Source: Acinetobacter sp. (GTDB lineage: Bacteria > Pseudomonadota > Gammaproteobacteria > Pseudomonadales > Moraxellaceae). Taken from it: a DNA stretch of 6,347 nucleotides. Below the pieces are notes generated by a model that worked only from the letters and a program-made list of their open reading frames with translations, was not told where the DNA came from and did no database searches. The translations under genes and the position numbers were made by a program. Positions 5,574 to 6,347 of this stretch are shown here, one piece after another; the first letter of the stretch is position 1; the number at the start of each line of letters is the position of its first letter. The stretch covers positions 1-6,347 of the forward strand of contig JASLIY010000143.1 in assembly GCA_030152675.1 (NCBI GenBank). Reading direction: 5' to 3'.

Positions 5574-6347
5574 ATGTCTGTAGATCAACAACAATTTTCC
5601 GGCAGCAGTCAATATATTGCAACGGATAGTTTAAAACTCGCGGTTAAGGCTGCACGTCAATTGCAAAAGCCTTTATTGGTCAAAGGTGAGCCAGGTACTG
5701 GAAAAACCCTGCTGGCTGAGCAAGTGGCTGAAAGTTTGGGCTTAAAGCTGATCACATGGCATATTAAATCGACCACCAAGGCACAACAGGGTTTGTATGA
5801 GTACGATGCTGTCTCACGTTTACGTGACAGTCAACTTGGTGACGAGCGTGTCTATGACATCAAAAACTACATCAAACCGGGCAAGTTGTGGGAAGCCTTT
5901 AGCAGTGAAGAACGCTGTGTGCTCCTGATTGATGAAATTGATAAAGCTGATATTGAGTTCCCTAATGATTTGCTGCATGAGCTGGATAAAATGTCGTTCT
6001 TTGTTTATGAAACAGGAGAGACCATTCAAGCTGTTCAGCGTCCGATCGTGATCATCACCTCCAATAATGAGAAAGAATTGCCTGATGCATTTTTGCGTCG
6101 CTGTTTCTTTCACTATATTGAATTTCCAGATGAAGCGACAATGCGTGAAATCATTGATGTTCATTTCCCGAAGATTTCAACCACGTTAGTCAGTGAAGCA
6201 CTGAAAATATTCTTTAAATTACGTCAAGTTGCCGGTTTAAAGAAACCACCTTCGACTTCTGAACTGATCGATTGGTTAAGTCTGTTGATGGCAGATGACA
6301 TGCCTGAAAACGTATTACGTCAACATGATAAATCTAAAGCAATTCCA
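5574..6347 (+). CDS. MoxR-family AAA+ ATPase, 3' end cut by window
   Basis: The frame is open for 258 codons from ATG 5574 to the right edge, with TAAGG (5559-5563) 10 bases before the start. MoxR ATPases are chaperone-like AAA+ proteins that act on partner complexes, usually through a VWA-domain protein encoded next to them. Visible motifs are Walker A GEPGTGKT (38-45), Walker B VLLIDEIDKAD (116-126), sensor 1 TSNN (162-165) and arginine-finger candidates at DAFLRRC (171-177, Arg175/Arg176). The segment at 66-107 (STTKAQQGLYEYDAV ... IKPGKLWEAF) marks the subgroup, in my recollection, that is followed by a CoxE-like VWA protein. Near 226-234 PSTSELIDW occupies the sensor-2 region without an arginine at the expected place. 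There is no signal peptide or membrane segment, so it is cytosolic. The small membrane protein just upstream may be a co-transcribed partner. The substrate is unknown. Confidence 0.92.
   Translation, partial: MSVDQQQFSGSSQYIATDSLKLAVKAARQLQKPLLVKGEPGTGKTLLAEQVAESLGLKLITWHIKSTTKAQQGLYEYDAVSRLRDSQLGDERVYDIKNYIKPGKLWEAFSSEERCVLLIDEIDKADIEFPNDLLHELDKMSFFVYETGETIQAVQRPIVIITSNNEKELPDAFLRRCFFHYIEFPDEATMREIIDVHFPKISTTLVSEALKIFFKLRQVAGLKKPPSTSELIDWLSLLMADDMPENVLRQHDKSKAIP

Noticed and set aside
5820..6164. Minus-strand open frame of 114 codons within the MoxR gene
   Set aside because: The plus strand has all the AAA+ motifs here; the antisense frame has no recognisable domain.

Overview
The window looks like chromosomal DNA of an Acinetobacter-type gammaproteobacterium. 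It is AT-rich in codon choice and very AT-rich between genes. It carries a metZ, ybaB, recR run with no dnaX in front, followed by rnd, ycgL and a small membrane protein. The taxon is inferred from protein similarity and gene order remembered from that genus; no search was run. Seven genes are supported: five complete and recognisable, one complete but uncharacterised, and two at the edges that are cut by the window (one of these is the PhaC-like hydrolase, the other the ATPase).

Left part (1-1141): the only minus-strand gene encodes an alpha/beta-hydrolase that resembles class III polyhydroxyalkanoate synthase (PhaC) but has serine where PhaC has its catalytic cysteine. A 140-base divergent intergenic region separates it from metZ.

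Middle (1142-3312): metZ (homocysteine synthesis by direct sulfhydrylation), ybaB/ebfC (nucleoid-associated protein) and recR (recombinational repair) run co-directionally with gaps of 25 and 11 bases, so they are probably one transcript. A hairpin that overlaps the recR stop codon probably ends or protects it. An AT-rich gap of 304 bases follows. It contains no credible gene, but it holds an imperfect palindrome on top of a promoter-like -35 box.

Right part (3597-6347): rnd (RNase D, tRNA 3' trimming) is followed by ycgL. A small polytopic membrane protein gene overlaps ycgL by 8 bases, and after 24 bases comes a MoxR-type AAA+ ATPase that runs off the window. Relatives of this ATPase usually pair with a VWA-domain protein, which would lie just beyond the right edge.

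I found no mobile element, CRISPR array, tRNA or rRNA, and no strong evidence for a new multi-gene system. The items most worth a second look are the Cys-to-Ser PhaC homologue, the perfect 10-bp hairpin early in the membrane-protein gene, the candidate operator before rnd, and the uncharacterised membrane protein sitting between ycgL and the MoxR ATPase.
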